A stretch of 64,000 bases of DNA from Oligoflexia bacterium (GTDB taxonomy: Bacteria; Bdellovibrionota_G; JALEGL01): NCBI GenBank assembly GCA_035326705.1, contig DAOLES010000002.1, forward strand, positions 311,990 through 375,989, in the 5' to 3' direction. The translations under genes and the position numbers were made by a program. Position 1 is the first letter of the stretch; every line of letters begins with the position of its first letter. Below, in pieces: positions 54,356-63,929 of this stretch. Below the pieces are notes generated by a model. The model did no database searches. It was given only the letters and a program-made list of their open reading frames with translations, and had not been told where the DNA came from.

Positions 54356-55047
54356 TGTCCCCGGAATTAGATTGTAATTAGGTGTTTATTTGTGACCATA
54401 TTCAAAGTCGTTGCATGAAACTTGAAAATAGTCATCTTCTCGATCATATTCAGAATATATATCATCTCCTGCAAGATCTTGTTTAATTGCCACCAATATA
54501 TTTTTGAGGGATACTTTTTTCTCTCCAAAAAATGTACGAACAAGGCAATGACAACTTAATTGTTGAGGGTCTTCATCCACAATATAGAAACTTGTGATAT
54601 TTGGTATTGTGTCAAGTTGATGGTGGACTGTACAATCTTGAGAATTGATATTGCAACGCAAACCGCTTTCTGAGTTGTCTTTCCACGTTACGGTGGCAAA
54701 AACATTGTTTTTATACTCAGTTATCTTAGTCTCCTTTGTGTTAGCATATTCTTTATGCTTGGTTATACTATAAGAAAACTTATCAGCTTCTGCTGTATAA
54801 AAAACGATATTTTTAAAAGTAAAAAAATTAGTCTCAGTATCCACCATTTTTTTAGCTAATGCATCACAAGATTGAATGCTCTCAGATATACTTTGACTTA
54901 AAGCTTTACCAGAGATCATAAAAATTAAGGTTAATATTATAAAATTAAATATATTCTTTTTTCTCATTTCCATGGACGCCAAATATACAAACTTTTTCAA
55001 AGTGTCAATAGCTACCTTTTCTTCTTTCATGGGTAGCTCCGGGGACA
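54356..55047. mobile_element. second single-gene unit bounded by TGTCCCCGGA inverted repeats
   Basis: TGTCCCCGGA at 54356-54365 and TCCGGGGACA at 55038-55047 are perfect 10-bp inverse copies flanking one orphan gene. The core TGTCCCC is shared with the RT cassette ends. Ten bases are short, so chance is not excluded, but the repeated layout argues for a shared mechanism. Confidence 0.45.
54386..54967 (-). CDS. small exported protein inside the second repeat-bounded unit
   Basis: This 193-residue protein has a signal peptide (FIILTLIFMISGKALSQ) when started at ATG 54967; an upstream frame to 55048 lacks one. The mature part has six or more cysteines (SCDALAK; RCNINSQDC; LSCHCLV; VSCNDFE), probably disulfide-bonded in the periplasm. 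No family is recognised. It is the only gene between two inverse TGTCCCCGGA copies, so it may be cargo. Confidence 0.6.
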   Translation of the reverse strand: MRKKNIFNFIILTLIFMISGKALSQSISESIQSCDALAKKMVDTETNFFTFKNIVFYTAEADKFSYSITKHKEYANTKETKITEYKNNVFATVTWKDNSESGLRCNINSQDCTVHHQLDTIPNITSFYIVDEDPQQLSCHCLVRTFFGEKKVSLKNILVAIKQDLAGDDIYSEYDREDDYFQVSCNDFEYGHK

Positions 55048-55149
55048 AAGTAACCGTAGTCGGTTAGTTTGGGGAGAAAATAAAAAGAATAATGTTGTGT
55101 TAACGGAGCCAATATAAAATAGGCAGATGAACTTACGATTTGAAAAGTA

Positions 55150-55226
55150 TGGGGTGAGTAACGGGGCTCGAACCCGCGACATCCAGGACCACAACCTGGC
55201 GCTCTACCAACTGAGCTATACCCACC
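55150..55226 (-). tRNA. tRNA-His (anticodon GTG)
   Basis: The minus strand folds as a complete tRNA: acceptor GTGGGTA pairing with TACTCAC, an extra 5' G opposite C73 (the histidine identity pair), anticodon loop TTGTGGT and TpsiC loop TTCGAGC. The 3' CCA is encoded. Confidence 0.95.
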
Positions 55227-55365
55227 ATCTAAGATACCATCTTTTCATAGACTGTGGTTTTTGTCTATAAAAATGGCGCACACCTACGTAGACGACTTTT
55301 GAAACGGTCTTATAGCATTTGTTACATAAATCTCAATCATTTTTATTCTATTATGAACAATATCC

Positions 55366-57858
55366 TTAGGGCCGTTTCCATATCAGCAAATTGTTGGGGA
55401 AACTTGCCGTTACCGTGCCTGAAGCAGCCTCAAGCTCGGATTTTATACTGAGCGTATCACCCACTTGCAAATCATGGAGTAAGGTGACCATGGAGCAACT
55501 GGCATGGTTATGGTTATTTTGTGAGCGAATATAATTGGACTTGCACTCATGCCCGGGTAGAGCAGCGCCATTCAAATGAAGCGTAAAAATAGGATTGGCC
55601 CGTTGAACCGTTGAAGTCAGGGTTGTATTAAAGACAATGTAGTAGTCACCGTTTTGGTTGATGGTGATGTTGTCTGAATTGTTACTTGCATTATGATTAA
55701 ACGTGCTGCTGTCAATAGAGTTCTGAGTGGTCCACTCTAAGTGACCAGACTGATTCAAATTGTTTTGTCCAGGATTACCATTGTTCAAGGTTGATCCAGA
55801 TAAGTCAATATACTCAGGTGTTTGGATGTGTTGAATGAACAAAGAGGCGGTCTGACCAATTGAAATATTAACCGCTTGGCTTACGCTTGTGTCTCTTGCT
55901 AGTTCAACGGTGAGGTTATCATTGATGTTGATGTTACGGATGATACCTGCCCAGTGAATGGATGATTCATTGTGACCACTGCCTCTTCTTAAATAACCCT
56001 GTCTGGCAAAGCCAACGCTTACTCCATTGATTTTAATTTCTGCGCGTACGGATGTTCTATCATTTCTATTGCCATTGGGATCATTCAAAGGAAGATTAAA
56101 ATACAGCAAATAATCACCCGTTTGATTAAGGCTTATGCTGCTATCACCTGAATTGTGGGTATAGGTAGTGGCATCAAAAACATCATCAGCACTTCTATCC
56201 CAGAGTAAGGCTTGAGGCGTTGTCATGTTAAAGTTTGATCCACCGCTGCTTACACTTGCCAAAGCGCTGAAAGCATGATGATCTGTTGGAAGTTTATTAA
56301 GAACCAAGCTTGCCTGATCCGTAATGTTAACCGTGCCGGAAGCAGCTTGCTGGCTGACTTCAACGCGAAGAGTCTGATTGGGCATAACCGACGGAATTAA
56401 AAAATGAACATGGTTGGATGCCTCGGTATGATTGCTTGCATTTCTGATGTAAGCGCTTTCTGAACGGCCTCCTTGCACCAGCGCACCATCCAAATAAAAA
56501 TCAACCCGAACATTGGAGCGTTGTACATTAGATTCCATGGGGAGTGTCAGTTGCGCCAGGTAGTTGCCGGACTTTAAAAATATAATATCCTGAGCTGATG
56601 CATCGTTATGAGCAAACACTGCATCATCTAAGACTTCCGCAGACCATTCAAGTGGGCTTGAGGTGTTGGCGTTGAGATTAGAACCAGATGTTGTTGTCGT
56701 AGAAGTAAATTTGGCATAATTGTAATTCAGTTGCCAGGGATCAGAAGTTGTTGTTGCAGATGTGTTGCCTGAACTGTCTTTGGCTCTTATACTAGCAAAG
56801 TAGTTAACACCGTGATTTAAAGTGAAGTTGCTATCACTTGGACTATTGGCGGTAAAACTCAGAACAGTGCCAATATCTGTCCAGTCCATGATGTCATTTT
56901 GTCCTAGGTCTGTTCCCGTGCTTCCAAGTGCAAATTCATATCGGTCAAACGCGCAGTTATCATTTGAAGCCAGCCAAGTAAATTTAGGTGTTTGATTGGT
57001 TTTGGCAAAGGTACTGCTGATGCTGAGCATGCTAACAGTCGATGGGGCTGTAAAATCAACAGAGAAAGCTGAAGGCGTTGTAATAACTTCTGAAATGTTG
57101 CCAGCTGTGTCTATGGCTCGTAGGCTGGTATAGTAATCTGTGCATTCTATAATCTCTTCAATATCAGTAAAGCCAGGGTGATTGGTTGCGGTACCAACAT
57201 CTATCCAATCCAACAAGTCATTCTGGCCAAAACCAAAACCAGTGGAGCCTATAGCCAATTGATAGTAAGCAATGTCGTTATCGGGTGAAGCGGTCCATGA
57301 GCTTGGTGGTGAGCCAGGACTGTTGAGTTGGCTCAAGCTATGAGTAATGTTACTTGGTGGATTAACACCACTATCAAAGGTAACAGAGTTATCAATACTG
57401 GTGGATGTTTGATTGCTGGCTCCCGATGGGGTGATAGCAGCACCCTGACCAATAAACGGCACAATGGTTCCACTGTTGAGTGCAGTTGCGGTAAGAGTGA
57501 AGTCTTTAGAACTACCATTATCACTAATGTTCCAGCTTACAGCAGCGGTTCCCAGTTGGACAATATCGGTTACTGTAAAGCTTGCTGGATCAATTGCTTG
57601 ACTGAATGTGGCAATAAATACAATGTTTGGATTATTTGTAGGATCATTTTGACTAGGTCCTTGTTCAAGGCTCAGACTTGGATTTTCTTCTAAACCAGTA
57701 TCATCGCAATTAAGATTGGTGCTGGTCCCAATACACAAGACACCTGAAGTATTTGAACTAACTTTGCCTAAGGGGTTGTTGGTGCATGCACTTAAAATAA
57801 AAGCTTGAGCACAGTATAGAAAGATAGCAAGACCCTGTAATGGTTTTATTTTCATCAT
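55366..57858 (-). CDS. surface lipoprotein with two Fn3-like and three C1q-like repeat modules
   Basis: This 830-residue protein has a lipobox LSAC (Cys25). Next come an Ig-like region with IVFATFSQAI-type strands and two modules with the repeated phrase FGQNDLLDWIDVGT / LGQNDIMDWTDIGT and YYTSLRAIDTAGN / YFASIRAKDSSGN. The last 470 residues contain three repeats of about 150 residues, each with a FxHN, GDYxxxFN, QRxN, YIRxxxxHxxAS and ASGTV order. That order suggests a C1q/TNF-like jelly-roll. It is probably exported to the cell surface. It lies 24 bp after the LysM-barrel gene, so they form an operon. Confidence 0.75.
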   Translation of the reverse strand: MMKIKPLQGLAIFLYCAQAFILSACTNNPLGKVSSNTSGVLCIGTSTNLNCDDTGLEENPSLSLEQGPSQNDPTNNPNIVFIATFSQAIDPASFTVTDIVQLGTAAVSWNISDNGSSKDFTLTATALNSGTIVPFIGQGAAITPSGASNQTSTSIDNSVTFDSGVNPPSNITHSLSQLNSPGSPPSSWTASPDNDIAYYQLAIGSTGFGFGQNDLLDWIDVGTATNHPGFTDIEEIIECTDYYTSLRAIDTAGNISEVITTPSAFSVDFTAPSTVSMLSISSTFAKTNQTPKFTWLASNDNCAFDRYEFALGSTGTDLGQNDIMDWTDIGTVLSFTANSPSDSNFTLNHGVNYFASIRAKDSSGNTSATTTSDPWQLNYNYAKFTSTTTTSGSNLNANTSSPLEWSAEVLDDAVFAHNDASAQDIIFLKSGNYLAQLTLPMESNVQRSNVRVDFYLDGALVQGGRSESAYIRNASNHTEASNHVHFLIPSVMPNQTLRVEVSQQAASGTVNITDQASLVLNKLPTDHHAFSALASVSSGGSNFNMTTPQALLWDRSADDVFDATTYTHNSGDSSISLNQTGDYLLYFNLPLNDPNGNRNDRTSVRAEIKINGVSVGFARQGYLRRGSGHNESSIHWAGIIRNININDNLTVELARDTSVSQAVNISIGQTASLFIQHIQTPEYIDLSGSTLNNGNPGQNNLNQSGHLEWTTQNSIDSSTFNHNASNNSDNITINQNGDYYIVFNTTLTSTVQRANPIFTLHLNGAALPGHECKSNYIRSQNNHNHASCSMVTLLHDLQVGDTLSIKSELEAASGTVTASFPNNLLIWKRP

Positions 57859-57882
57859 TGCAATAGTTTCCTTAATTTAGGG

Positions 57883-59007
57883 TTAAAAATAATAACGATA
57901 CCTAAGATCTATTTGATTACTCTTGAACTCTGAACCAGAGGCATCAAACTGACCATAAGCATAGCCAATATTAAATTCATGATTTTTAATGCCAGCATAC
58001 AGATCAAAGTTTGTCAGTATGCCTTGATCATTAATAAAGTCTCCTAATCCAATAACCTGTATTGAAGGGCGTAAGCCTAGGTTAAATGATGCTTTATTGA
58101 ATAGAGCAACATTTGCTTCTAGACCCAGTTTTCCAATCCAGTCGGCATCAAATTCAATGCTGCTGGCATTGGGTGTAAAAAAATAAATTTGACGGTAAAT
58201 ACCTGTATAAAGATTAAGATTAATTCGATTGTTCAAAAAAGAACGACCAACGCCAATGGAAATATCTGGTGCAAAAATTGATTGGTCCGCCACATTGAAG
58301 TCATTGGTGTCTTCAGAATAGCGGAAGTAACGTACTTGAGTATGAATCAATGAATAATATTTTGGATGGCTGCGCATGGGAGTTGTCCAACCTAGCTCCA
58401 ATTGCCATGATAAGTCTGACAGTAATTTGGCTGAGTTAGACGTGCTGGTATCGGTGCCTTTTAGTTTGTGAAATAAAAAACCAAAGCCAGCATAGTAGGT
58501 TCTGTTGTTAAACCATACTGAGTCATCAAGAGGTGTTTGTGTGCGTTCAGATTCATGTGGGTTGTTGTCTGACTCTTGCTGAGCAGGAGCTGAAGATATT
58601 GAGTCTTGCTGTTGTTGTGTTAAAGCATCAATTTTTTCTTCCAAGCGGTCTATTTTTTCATGCAACTGACGTATTTCACTGTTTGTGGCTAAACGACTGC
58701 TACTGTTTTGGCATGCTTCAGAGGCTTGTTTTGCTGGGCTATAGTTTTCCATTTTAGAGGAATCAGGAAGCATTACAACGTAACCTGACTTGATTTGGTG
58801 TTTATCTTTGATTGATTTGTTTACTGAAAGCAGTAAATTGAGTGAACCTTGCTCACCATAAACAGGATAACCAATGTATTTTTCTGCAACACAGGTCAAA
58901 GTGTCTCCTTGAGTCATAATATACGGGCGGTCCTGAGAGTGTAACTGTGGAGATAGGTATAAAAGCACAATAAAACTGCACATAAACTTCTCAAAATGTT
59001 GATTCAT
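57883..59007 (-). CDS. LysM, coiled-coil and outer-membrane barrel protein
   Basis: This 374-residue protein starts at ATG 59007, which gives a signal peptide ending near LSPQLHSQ; longer frames lack one. A LysM-like domain follows (YIMTQGDTLTCVAEKYIG; QIKSGYVVMLP), then a coiled coil (LHEKIDRLEEKIDALTQQQ) and about 230 residues of alternating strands ending in DLRYRYYF, the C-terminal signature of a barrel. The layout suggests an outer-membrane protein tethered to peptidoglycan. The next gene downstream encodes the C1q-like lipoprotein, and the two probably act together. Confidence 0.75.
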   Translation of the reverse strand: MNQHFEKFMCSFIVLLYLSPQLHSQDRPYIMTQGDTLTCVAEKYIGYPVYGEQGSLNLLLSVNKSIKDKHQIKSGYVVMLPDSSKMENYSPAKQASEACQNSSSRLATNSEIRQLHEKIDRLEEKIDALTQQQQDSISSAPAQQESDNNPHESERTQTPLDDSVWFNNRTYYAGFGFLFHKLKGTDTSTSNSAKLLSDLSWQLELGWTTPMRSHPKYYSLIHTQVRYFRYSEDTNDFNVADQSIFAPDISIGVGRSFLNNRINLNLYTGIYRQIYFFTPNASSIEFDADWIGKLGLEANVALFNKASFNLGLRPSIQVIGLGDFINDQGILTNFDLYAGIKNHEFNIGYAYGQFDASGSEFKSNQIDLRYRYYF

Positions 59008-59337
59008 GAATATTCCCCTACATGAGTTTAAAATATTTTTTTCATCTATTACGGTGCTTGTTAATGCAGCAATCGACTGCATGCTTGAGCAGATGAATTT
59101 TTTAAAGCGCTTAATAGCAATTTTAGCGTAAAGCGCAAGAATAAAGTGCCAGGTGACTTTAAGGGGAAATTGTGAATAAGATGATGTTTGCAAAGTTAAT
59201 ACATAGTAAAAATAAACTGTGCTAAGGGCGGGGACTCAGAATGGGGTATTATATATTGGACTTGATTAATATAAAAAACATGATACTTTGCGTCTAGATC
59301 ATAGCTATTCAATATTAAGAATGAGGTGGGGAAAATC
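59008..59337. other. 330-bp divergent intergenic region
   Basis: The region separates the divergent LysM-barrel and 59338 genes and should hold both promoters. A spaced inverted motif AAGCGC is seen around 59104-59132, and a GGGGAC near 59226 resembles the cassette repeats but stands alone. No gene is seen. Confidence 0.4.
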
Positions 59338-60702
59338 ATGGTTAATAAAAATTTTATTCAATATTTTTTGTTAAGTTTTACTTTGTGTTTTGGTTTTAAA
59401 ATATTGCATGCCAATCAACGAAAACCTTTTGGAGTGGCCATGGGGATATGCGAATCAAAATTAATGGGCAATACAGTAAAGCGGCATCCATTAATTATAC
59501 CGTTTGAAACTTCGTATACTGAACATGATTGGCACTACAGTGAAGCGTTAATTGATAAAGGTTTGCTTCGGGAAGAAGATTCTTTTTTTAAACAACAATG
59601 TATGAGTAAACTGGCCATGGCTTGTGAGGTGCTTCCAACATTTGATGTGTGGCAGTTTATCAATAACAGTGACAGAATATTAGGCCAGCAATCAAGTTCA
59701 GAGGAAAAAAGAGAGCTTGAAAGCTACAGCATAGGGCACTTAAAACCTCCATTTAAATGTTTAGAGTTTGATACTATGGATAAAACTCTTTTAGGTAATG
59801 TACTTGGGGTTACTGTCAATCAAATTCAATCGCTTATCCCAGATATTGCAATTCCAGAAGAAATAGTAAACCTGAGTTTTAATGGAGTGAGTCAATTTGA
59901 AGTGAGTCAATTCTTACGTTGGTTGGAACAAAGCGAGTATGCACTAGATTTTAATAAAAGCTCTATTATTACCCAACTGAAAAATGACTTGTATAAAGCG
60001 ATGAAAACCAACATAGCGGCGGCAGATGTTTCAGGAAATATTAAAGTAGGTGCTGATGGAACGGTTACTGCGTTTGATTATCAAACAGCGCGTATTCCCT
60101 TAGCCCCTGGTTATGCGCTTAACCAACAGTTTACTACCAATTCTTTAGAGCATAGCCTTTGGTTTGAGTTTGAAAAGGCGAGGTCAGCGGGTTTGATGGA
60201 ATGGGTGCATGTTAAAGATAAGTCGGTGGATCGTTATGTTTCACAGTTAACACCTAAAGGGGCACAAGTGTATTATCAATTGTTGAATTCAAACAGGATT
60301 AACCAACATTTAAAAACAGTTGCCTTTAATAGAGCTGTGCAAGTAGCTGCCATCGATTTAACCACAGCAGAAAAAAGGGCCCTTGAAGCAAGGATTAACA
60401 TTGATTTGTCCGAAAGCCTATTAGAAAAAGACACTCTGATTAGGTTGGGGGTAAAGTTTGTCTCTAATGTAGTATCGCCGTGGTCAAAAGTGAAACTTGC
60501 AGTTGATACAGCATGGATAGCCTATGGTGCCATATCCTTGGCGGCTCAGTCTGGTGATGATACAAAACTGGTTCCTTATGATCCGGCAATTTTTTTACAG
60601 TTATCAGCTGAAGAACGCCAAGAGGTTCTGAGTTCCGATAAATGTAAAAAAGTGATTGAAGCTTATTTAAGTATCATTAAAAAAATGAACCAGCACTCCT
60701 AA
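59338..60702 (+). CDS. exported protein of unknown function
   Basis: This protein of about 454 residues has a signal peptide (FLLSFTLCFGFKILHA). The mature part is mostly helical with five or so cysteines near the N-terminus. A hydrophobic segment near residues 385-400 (VKLAVDTAWIAYGAISLAA) may touch a membrane. No family is recognised. GGTGGGG lies 9 bases upstream of the ATG. It is monocistronic, between the LysM-barrel and tRNA-Arg. Confidence 0.6.
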   Translation: MVNKNFIQYFLLSFTLCFGFKILHANQRKPFGVAMGICESKLMGNTVKRHPLIIPFETSYTEHDWHYSEALIDKGLLREEDSFFKQQCMSKLAMACEVLPTFDVWQFINNSDRILGQQSSSEEKRELESYSIGHLKPPFKCLEFDTMDKTLLGNVLGVTVNQIQSLIPDIAIPEEIVNLSFNGVSQFEVSQFLRWLEQSEYALDFNKSSIITQLKNDLYKAMKTNIAAADVSGNIKVGADGTVTAFDYQTARIPLAPGYALNQQFTTNSLEHSLWFEFEKARSAGLMEWVHVKDKSVDRYVSQLTPKGAQVYYQLLNSNRINQHLKTVAFNRAVQVAAIDLTTAEKRALEARINIDLSESLLEKDTLIRLGVKFVSNVVSPWSKVKLAVDTAWIAYGAISLAAQSGDDTKLVPYDPAIFLQLSAEERQEVLSSDKCKKVIEAYLSIIKKMNQHS

Positions 60703-60766
60703 ATAACATGGATGCTGCTGAGTGTGATATTCTATGTAAGCAAAATTTATATCTAGAGGTAAAAAA

Positions 60767-60843
60767 TGGTACGCCTGAGAGGATTCGAACCTCTGACCTA
60801 CGGCTTAGAAGGCCGTTGCTCTATCCAGCTGAGCTACAGGCGC
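60767..60843 (-). tRNA. tRNA-Arg (anticodon TCT)
   Basis: The minus strand folds as a complete tRNA: acceptor GCGCCTG with CAGGCGT (one G-U pair at the end), anticodon stem ACGGC/GCCGT with loop CTTCTAA and TpsiC loop TTCGAAT. The 3' CCA is encoded. Confidence 0.95.
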
Positions 60844-61050
60844 AAGATTGACTTGTATAGGTTAATTTTACTCAAATGTAAATTCTATTTATAGAATTAT
60901 CGCTAAAATTTAAAATGTTTTTTGCTTTTGCCATTCTTTACAGGCTGAGGGCAAATCTTAATTAGATTGAAAGTACTTGATTTCATTATTTTTGTGACTA
61001 GATAAAGCAATAATTTGCAATTTATCAGCTTCAAGCATAAATCCTTAAGC

Positions 61051-63717
61051 ATGAAAAATACATTAAAAATTTTAGGTTTAAGTTTAACATTATGTTTGTT
61101 AAATGGAGCCTGTTCTAAACGTTTAAAAGGAAATGATAGTTCGATGAATCGAGAAAATAAACCTAACTTAAGTCAAACCTATGCTGAATTTAGGTCTAAG
61201 CATATTAGCAATGTCTCATACAATTTGTCTTTTGATTTGAGTCATGGCAAAGAAAAATTCAGTGGTATTTCAAGTATTCACTTTGAATATAAACCTCAAA
61301 GTCAACCTGTAACCATTGATTTTGTTGGGGGCACAGTAAAGTCAGTAAAGATCAATGAGCAAGGCTATCAAGCCAATTACAACGGTAACTTTTTAAGCAT
61401 TGATCCAGCACAGCTGAACGAAGGTGAAAACACCATAGAAATAACATTTGAGCATGCCTATAGCAATGATGGCGCTGGTTTGTATCGTTTTGAAGATACA
61501 GAAGATAATACCAGTTACATTTACAGTAACTTTGAGCCCTATGATGCTAATAAAATGTTTCCTTGCTTTGACCAGCCAGATCTTAAAGCCAGTTATGAAC
61601 TGGATGTTGTAGCACCTAAAAGTTGGCAAGTGATTTCTGCAGCTCAAGAAACTGAAGTAAAAGCCAAGGGTGATGTAAAGCACTGGCATTTTCCTAAAAC
61701 CAAACGCTTTAGTACATATATTTTTCCATTACATGCTGGAGACTATACTTACTGGACTTCAGATTACAATGGCATGTCCATGCGTTTATTTGCCAGAAAA
61801 TCATTGGCAAAATATGTGAATCAAGAATTTTGGTTTGACATCAGTAAAAAGGGTTTTGAGTTTTTTAATGCGTATTTTGATTACGATTATCCTTTTGGCA
61901 AATATGACCAGGTGATTGTTCCGGACTTTAATGCTGGTGCCATGGAGAATACTGCCGCCATTACTTTTTCTGAAGCTTACATTAAAAAAGGCAAGTATAC
62001 TCGTTCCAATGAGATGAACATTGCAGAAGTGATTTTGCATGAGATGGCTCATATGTGGTTTGGTAACTTGGTCACCATGAAGTGGTGGAATGACCTGTGG
62101 TTGAATGAAAGTTTTGCTACCTATATGGCTTACTTGGCTGTTGCCGAGAACACACAGTTTAAAGAAGCATGGCATGATTTTTATGCAGGCATTAAAGTAT
62201 GGGCTTATACGGAAGATCAAAGAATAACAACTCATCCCATTGAAGCAACCATAGAAACCACAGACCAAGCGTTTGCTAACTTTGACGGCATTACGTATGG
62301 CAAAGGAGCTTCTTCATTAAAACAACTGGCGTATTATATTGGAGCCGATGAGTTTAAAAAGGGTATGCGCCATTACTTTAAAACCTTTGCATATAAAAAC
62401 ACACAGCTTAGTGATTTTGTAGGGTCTTTAGAAAAAGGCGCACAAAAATCTTTGCAAGCTTGGGTGGGTGATTGGTTGAGAAACAAAGGTTTAAATACAA
62501 TTAAAGCTGATTTAGCTGGATGTAAGCCGGGTGAAAAAATTAAGAAGTTTGACCTTATTCAGGGTGTTGCTTCAGGAGATGATGTTTTACGTGCCCATAA
62601 AGTAAATGTTGCATTGTATACGGTTGAAAAAGGTAAACTGACAGCTTATGCCAATGAAACAGTTCAGTATGATGGCAAGAAAACAAGCGTCAACAAATTT
62701 GAAGGCAAAACCTGTCCAGCCTTTGTGTTTGTCAACGAAGCAGACAATGACTTTGTGAAAGTGGTCTTTGATGATGCATCAGTTAAATTTCTCAAAGATA
62801 ACTTAAATTTATTTGAGTCAGCGCATCATCGCTCTATGATTTGGCGCAGCCTATGGGATATGGTGGAAGACCAGAAGTTAAGCATAGATGAGTATTTGAC
62901 CATTGTTGATGCGCACTTGGATCAAGAAGGCAATGTTGATGTTAGTGGTCAAATTGTTAATACATTGATTGGCAGAAGGGGAAGTCATCATGCCGTCTTG
63001 TATTATGTGAAAAATCAAAAAGAAAAACATGCCAGCTTACAAAAAAAGTATGAAGATTTCTTTTGGAAAAAACTCAACGCTGCACAAGTAGAGAGTGATT
63101 TTCAATCCCATTGGTACAACACCTATGTTAGCATGTTGGAAAGTGATCAAGCGCAAGAACAACTGTTATCTTTGTTAAACGGTAAAACAAAAATCAAAGG
63201 TCTTACCATTGATCAAGATAAACGATGGGGTGCCATTAAAGTGCTCAATAGCTTAGCTCATCCCAAAGCCAAAGACTTACTCAAAGCTGAGCAAGAAAAA
63301 GATAAATCTTCTGGTGGTGTTAAGTCTGCCATTGCTTGTGAAGTGATTTATCCAGATAAAGCATCTAAAAATGAATGGTACAATAAATTGATGAACAATG
63401 AGTTAGACTCATTGGCTAAAAAAGCAGTGGTCATCAGCAATTTACTGCCCAATGGTCAAGAGGAGTTTAAAGCAGATTTTTATGATCGTTTGTATGATGC
63501 TATTGTCCAAAAAAATAAAGAAGGTGATCTTGAGTTATTAACCCGTTTTACCATTGGTTTAGCACCAGTAAGCTGTGACCCAGCATCTGTTGAAAGAATG
63601 GGTAAGTTTATCAAGAAAAACCAAGCAGACTTTTTACCCATTGTTAAAAAGAACTTGCTTATCATGCATGAGTCCTATGAGACTTGTGTCAATGTCCGTC
63701 AGTACAATAAATTGTAG
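61051..63717 (+). CDS. lipoprotein M1-family aminopeptidase
   Basis: This 888-residue zinc aminopeptidase has a signal peptide with lipobox NGAC (Cys21) when started at ATG 61051. The M1 motifs are intact: GAMEN at residues 296-300 and HEMAH at 330-334, with the third zinc ligand Glu353 exactly 18 residues on in WLNES. The long helical C-terminal domain follows. It resembles PepN-type enzymes but is exported and probably lipid-anchored, so it should trim extracellular or periplasmic peptides. The M3 peptidase at 17 kb is exported too. Confidence 0.92.
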   Translation: MKNTLKILGLSLTLCLLNGACSKRLKGNDSSMNRENKPNLSQTYAEFRSKHISNVSYNLSFDLSHGKEKFSGISSIHFEYKPQSQPVTIDFVGGTVKSVKINEQGYQANYNGNFLSIDPAQLNEGENTIEITFEHAYSNDGAGLYRFEDTEDNTSYIYSNFEPYDANKMFPCFDQPDLKASYELDVVAPKSWQVISAAQETEVKAKGDVKHWHFPKTKRFSTYIFPLHAGDYTYWTSDYNGMSMRLFARKSLAKYVNQEFWFDISKKGFEFFNAYFDYDYPFGKYDQVIVPDFNAGAMENTAAITFSEAYIKKGKYTRSNEMNIAEVILHEMAHMWFGNLVTMKWWNDLWLNESFATYMAYLAVAENTQFKEAWHDFYAGIKVWAYTEDQRITTHPIEATIETTDQAFANFDGITYGKGASSLKQLAYYIGADEFKKGMRHYFKTFAYKNTQLSDFVGSLEKGAQKSLQAWVGDWLRNKGLNTIKADLAGCKPGEKIKKFDLIQGVASGDDVLRAHKVNVALYTVEKGKLTAYANETVQYDGKKTSVNKFEGKTCPAFVFVNEADNDFVKVVFDDASVKFLKDNLNLFESAHHRSMIWRSLWDMVEDQKLSIDEYLTIVDAHLDQEGNVDVSGQIVNTLIGRRGSHHAVLYYVKNQKEKHASLQKKYEDFFWKKLNAAQVESDFQSHWYNTYVSMLESDQAQEQLLSLLNGKTKIKGLTIDQDKRWGAIKVLNSLAHPKAKDLLKAEQEKDKSSGGVKSAIACEVIYPDKASKNEWYNKLMNNELDSLAKKAVVISNLLPNGQEEFKADFYDRLYDAIVQKNKEGDLELLTRFTIGLAPVSCDPASVERMGKFIKKNQADFLPIVKKNLLIMHESYETCVNVRQYNKL

Positions 63718-63749
63718 TTTAAATATAGTCATTTAACTACAAGTGGTGA

Positions 63750-63838
63750 CAAAGCAGAAAAAAGGAATTTCGTACAGCGAGTTTGGGTAGCAAAGCTGCC
63801 CACTGTTTGAGCTGGTAGAAATCCTTTTTTCTGCTTTG
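63750..63838. repeat. long imperfect hairpin (about 90 bp)
   Basis: CAAAGCAGAAAAAAGGA-TTTC pairs with its inverse at 63818-63838 with one bulged A. Inside, AGC/GCT and GGGTAGC/GCTGCCC (one G-T pair) extend the fold. It lies 32 bp after the aminopeptidase stop and could be a terminator or a structured repeat. Confidence 0.65.
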
Positions 63839-63887
63839 CTTGTTACTGTATAAAGTTAAATCACTATAGCACGTTTTAAATTGACTT

Positions 63888-63929
63888 AAAAAAAGCAAAA
63901 GAAAGGTTACGCCTACTTTTGCTTTTTTT
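63888..63929. terminator. bidirectional terminator
   Basis: AAAAAAAGCAAAAG and CTTTTGCTTTTTTT form a perfect 14-bp stem with a 14-base loop; each strand ends in a T-run of seven. Confidence 0.75.

Noticed and set aside
59222..59232. GGGGAC motif near 59226 as another cassette end
   Set aside because: Only six bases match, and no inverse partner is found nearby.
55150..60843. Genomic island between tRNA-His and tRNA-Arg
   Set aside because: No integrase and no direct repeat of either tRNA 3' end is seen; the orphan genes alone do not make an island.
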